Positions 60,558 through 64,000 of a stretch of 64,000 nucleotides of DNA are shown one piece after another. The notes beneath the pieces were generated by a model, which was not told the DNA's origin, made no database searches, and saw only the letters and a program-made list of their open reading frames with translations. The stretch is from Rosa chinensis (taxonomy: Eukaryota; Streptophyta; Magnoliopsida; Rosales; Rosaceae), in NCBI RefSeq assembly GCF_002994745.2, contig NC_037092.1:7554501-7618500 (forward strand). The letters run 5' to 3'. The position numbers were made by a program, and so were the translations under genes. The first letter of the stretch is position 1, and every line of letters begins with the position of its first letter.

Positions 60558-63172
60558 TTACCAAATAAAACCAGGAGGATCGAACACGTGATGCTCCTTA
60601 GGAATCGACGACAAACACACAGGAGCTGCAATTAGAAAGGTGTAACAATGTCAGGGAATAAAGTGTAATTCCTTACTTTTTGAACTGCCTAGCAAACTTT
60701 TTAATTGTTTGGGTAAACTATCACAAATGGGCACTCAACCATTACTATCCGACACTTGAACAAATAAAATTTGTTCTTTTTCACAAAATAAAATTCAACA
60801 CTTAGATCCACTATATTTTCAAACAGCGAGTAAATCAAGATAGCAGTAGGGTTAGTCTGTAGGCTTTCCAAAACGCATAGGTAACCAAAAGAATTAATAA
60901 TAGAACAAATAAATAAAATAAATCTCAGACATACCAGAAGTGTCAACTGTCATGTCCAAGTGTTTAGTGGCCTTTTGTTCTTCATCGCTACCTGTTCACG
61001 GGTATTGTTAACTGTTATGATAACCAAACGATTCTACGGATGCTATAAATAATGAATAAAACCAAAACCACTTGTTGCATGGTGAAGTTTTCTTCAAAAA
61101 CCAAATGTTCTCTATAAAAAAGAGCCGAAGGAGGTTCTGAGATATTATTCCTCACAAACATTATTACAAAAGTCAAAAGCTTACCAGGAGCACTAGAGTT
61201 ATCTTTGATGTTGCAGCGATCAAAAGCACGGCCCAAAAGGACAGAATCTGTTTGTGGCTATATTGTCAGATAATGGATAGTACCACAAAAGGGCAATAAT
61301 GAATGCTTGAAGATCTATGATCACATAAAAAAGTAATGTATATTATTCTGTTTATCATATACACATCATCCAGAGACCAAAATTAACAATTCGTTACTTT
61401 AAATGTAGGCTATCAATATGGCTTAGCTGGATAACTTATCTAGAAAACCCAAATCGATCCAAAAGGTTGACTATCTTCTGAAGCGGCAGATCCAATAATG
61501 ACTCGGCTTGGAAAGGTAGTGAAAGAGAGAAGTAAGGGTGAGACCCTTCTCCCACAAGGGGAGGTTACTTTACTCTTCATCCCAGTTACCATTTTGTAGT
61601 TTTAATGTTTGACTAATTCTTCTAATACTGAAGGACACTACTATTCTTTTAACTCACGTTAGTAACAGACGGGGACCATAATAACCACATTAGCAGGCAT
61701 CGAAGACGGGATGGATTCTAGAACAATAACGAGAATTGCAAGATTGCAGGGGTAGTTTGATTACATTAGAAATATGGGTGTAGGACGGTAGGGTAGGGTA
61801 ATAAACTGCAATTTCCCCCTAATTTTTCATGTGTTTAGTGGCTTTTAAATTTACAACAATTCCATTCACATTGTGCAACATGCTGGCATGAAAAGTTGGA
61901 CTCTCAATTATACCACCAATCTAACGGCAGGGCTACTTAGGTTTTCAAAAAAGTTAGATAGTGAGCAAATACCAGAACAACAAGGGTGGTTTTGTGTCTT
62001 TTACCCTATAAAAGGACTTATTTTCCGACGTAACACATAGTTCAAACAAATTCAAGGTAACTGAAAACAAAAATCGGATGAACACCGGGAGAGCTGCATG
62101 TGCATTATGTACAAACATGTGCTCTTCTAAGGGTCTGAGTGGGTATTGTTCAATACCAATTACGGACACAACAAATGTGTGTGTGTGTGTGATATCAAAT
62201 CCCAAAACATCAAGACTGACTACATGAGAATATGATATCAGATAGTCAAGCACTAGCAATGGAAAGATGCTGGGTCATAAGCAAAGCAAATATGAATCTC
62301 TAATTAAAACTATTATAAGTTTATAACTATCCACATGAAATTGAATGGTTCCATAAAAGCAAAAATGACTGTTTAATAGCAATGCAAATGCATCATGGAA
62401 AACTAATATAAATCTCAGACTAAAATTTTTATAAATTTTACGGTTTCAATTTTGGAAATTTTATAAAACTACCATAAATCTTAAAAACTAAGAATGATCA
62501 CACAGTATTTGTCTAATTACAATAACAAAAAAAAAATGCATTCATTTTCTACACTAACAAGAGCCCAAGAAAACTCCAAGATAATATTCTCACAAACCTT
62601 ACAACAAAAATAAAAAGTAACTTACCAGTAGCACTACGGGCACAGTCGGGTTTACAAAACATGAAACTAAAAACATTCTTGTTACCTGTTTACAAAATAA
62701 AAAGCAAAAGATAATGACTAAATGACCATGTCAAAACCCAAAAATCCGACCAAATGACATCAGAAAGCAAAATTAAATTTTGAAGTTTAATGAATCAGGA
62801 GCTGCAATGCGAAATGACTTTAGAAATAAAACAAGCCCAAGAAAAACCCCATCAAACAATAGTATACTTGATTATCAGAAACGCATCATGCCAAGACCAA
62901 AATGACTTGGCTGGAAAAGATATCTCCAACATGTCAACTTGATCCAAAAGTTGGAGCTAGTTTTTCCCTAAAGACATAATATAAAATCAACACTTTTTTT
63001 TCCTTCCGAACACACAATGATCAAGCAAATTCAAACTAATTTTAATAGCAAACTCTGAAACAAAAGTACAAGCATACCCTGGTGGGGACAAGTGGCAACC
63101 TTTCGTTCTAATGGCTCGGCACCTGTTTCACAGTTACATCATTACATACAAATTATTGATAAAAATAATTAT

Positions 63173-63205
<33 letters not shown>

Positions 63206-63976
63206 CTATACTATTATTAAGAGAAGAGGCTTTGTTATCCTCAAAAGTAAAACTGATCTCACAGTATTGCAAAAAAAGAAAATAATAATAATAATAATAA
63301 TTTTCGTCAAATCACATAGCCAAAGAAACTTTAAAACAAAAATAAAAATCTTACCAGGAGGGCTACGGAGTTCCTTGGGATTGTAGTAAGAACAAGAATC
63401 CTTACACCCTGTTTGAATTATATTGTCAGATAGAAAGATAAAAAGCAAATAAAACCAAACGAGCGACACTATAAAAACCCAAAAGTAAGTACTATGACCA
63501 CATCACATTTGAATGGTACCGTAAGAAAAGCAAAATGAATGTTCGATAAAACTGTTTTAAGTTTTTTTTCCCTCCTTTCCCCTTAGGAGTGTGTTCCAAA
63601 CCGAAAAAACAGAAAGAAAAAAAAAGTTTGTATTTAAGATGAATAAATGAAGTCATTATTATTTTCTATCTAAAATTTACTTTTTATATATACCCTTCAA
63701 GGGTTTTAAGGCTTAAGGCTTTGGCAAAACATCATTGGTATCAACCATGCATCATGCACAAATGATACTGACTAAGCGAGAGAATTATCTTCAAAATTCG
63801 AATTGATCCAAAAGTTTGGTTCAGTATTCCTCGAACTACGTAATACAAAATCAGCACTTTGATGTGTCCTTCAGAAAAATCCAAGATAACTAATCACAAA
63901 CTGTACAACAAAAATAAAAGCATACAGTCGCGGATAACACGCATTTTGGCAAGCTCTTGTTCCGTCACCTTGCTGC
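60558..63976 (-). CDS. Unknown protein from seven tiny exons, 3' part of a gene running past the window edge
   Basis: Exons on the minus strand: 63976-63926, 63408-63355, 63122-63078, 62685-62626, 61247-61185, 60991-60935 and a terminal 60625-60558 ending TAA (51, 54, 45, 60, 63, 57, 68 nt). Every internal exon is phase 1-1 and every border is GT/AG, giving about 132 residues with no stop. Peptides in order: SKVTEQELAKMRVIRD; CKDSCSYYNPKELRSPP; AEPLERKVATCPHQ; NKNVFSFMFCKPDCARSAT; SVLLGRAFDRCNIKDNSSAP; SDEEQKATKHLDMTVDTS; PVCLSSIPKEHHVFDPPGFI then W. The introns share sequence with each other. I recognise no family. The fourth intron, 1.4 kb, may hide another exon. The 5' end is outside the window. 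Confidence 0.5.
61765..62320. other. Segment present only in the right copy of duplication 2
   Basis: Between two stretches matching the left copy, these ~560 bp have no counterpart there. The minus-strand frame near 62,060-62,150 (EEHMFVHNAHAALPVF) follows a CAG but is out of phase with the neighbouring exons. It is at best a decayed cassette. Confidence 0.45.
63205..63236 (+). mobile_element. 5' stub of the Helitron in the right segmental copy
   Basis: TCTATACTATTATTAAGAG then AGGCTTTGTTA, after which the sequence jumps to the point equivalent to 39,106 in the left copy. Confidence 0.8.
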
Positions 63977-64000
63977 CTGTTTCACAGTTACATTGTTAAA

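Noticed and set aside
61954..62259. 101-aa minus-strand frame as an extra exon of the microexon gene
   Set aside because: Its CAG acceptor would put it out of phase with the 1-1 exons, and in the needed phase it meets a stop at once.

Overview
The window is nuclear DNA of a flowering plant, almost certainly a eudicot: AT-rich intergenic sequence, intron-split genes with GT/AG borders, a plant cellulose synthase, a PPR-DYW protein and plant retrotransposons. The family within the eudicots is not fixed by the sequence; Rosaceae is a guess only.

Positions 1-22,000 form a conserved gene island: RPL11 (+), a Rho-N domain protein (-), a DOT4-type PPR-DYW protein (+), a small SKP1-like gene (+), an RLP51-type leucine-rich receptor-like protein (-), a secondary-wall cellulose synthase of the CESA8/IRX1 type (-) and a WD40 protein of the WDR53 type (-). 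From memory, the order RPL11, Rho-N, DOT4, RLP51, CESA8 matches Arabidopsis At4g18730-At4g18780. MYB98 is missing here and the SKP1-like gene is an extra.

Positions 22,000-64,000 are accessory: two interleaved segmental duplications with nested transposons. Duplication 1 carries WDR53 plus a very divergent proteasome-beta-like (Ntn-hydrolase fold) gene. In the left copy WDR53 is intact and the beta-like copies (25.6-26.6 and 28.4-29.4 kb) are broken. In the right copy WDR53 is a truncated pseudogene (50.2-52.5 kb) and the beta-like gene is intact with its catalytic residues (53.1-54.4 kb). This is reciprocal gene loss.

Duplication 2 pairs 29.9-39.9 kb with 60.3-64.0 kb on the minus strand. 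It holds an array of tiny exons (45-63 nt, all phase 1-1) in introns that resemble one another, as if one exon-intron cassette had been duplicated repeatedly. In the right copy seven successive exons read open through consensus splice sites to a stop. I do not recognise the protein, and it is the best candidate here for an undescribed gene. The left copy is dead: one donor is GT to GA, the last exons are gone and a Copia element sits in it.

Mobile elements: a 7.2-kb Copia with LTRs identical by eye and one stop in reverse transcriptase; a LINE-derived element with 18-bp target duplications but no reverse transcriptase; a 102-bp poly-A retroposon; a 607-bp MITE; a 300-bp Helitron; a second Helitron split by a 4.67-kb DNA element with 11-bp target duplications; and a Gypsy remnant split by a 2.68-kb solo LTR.

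All coordinates and splice sites were worked out by eye. Family assignments come from motif recognition, without database searches.
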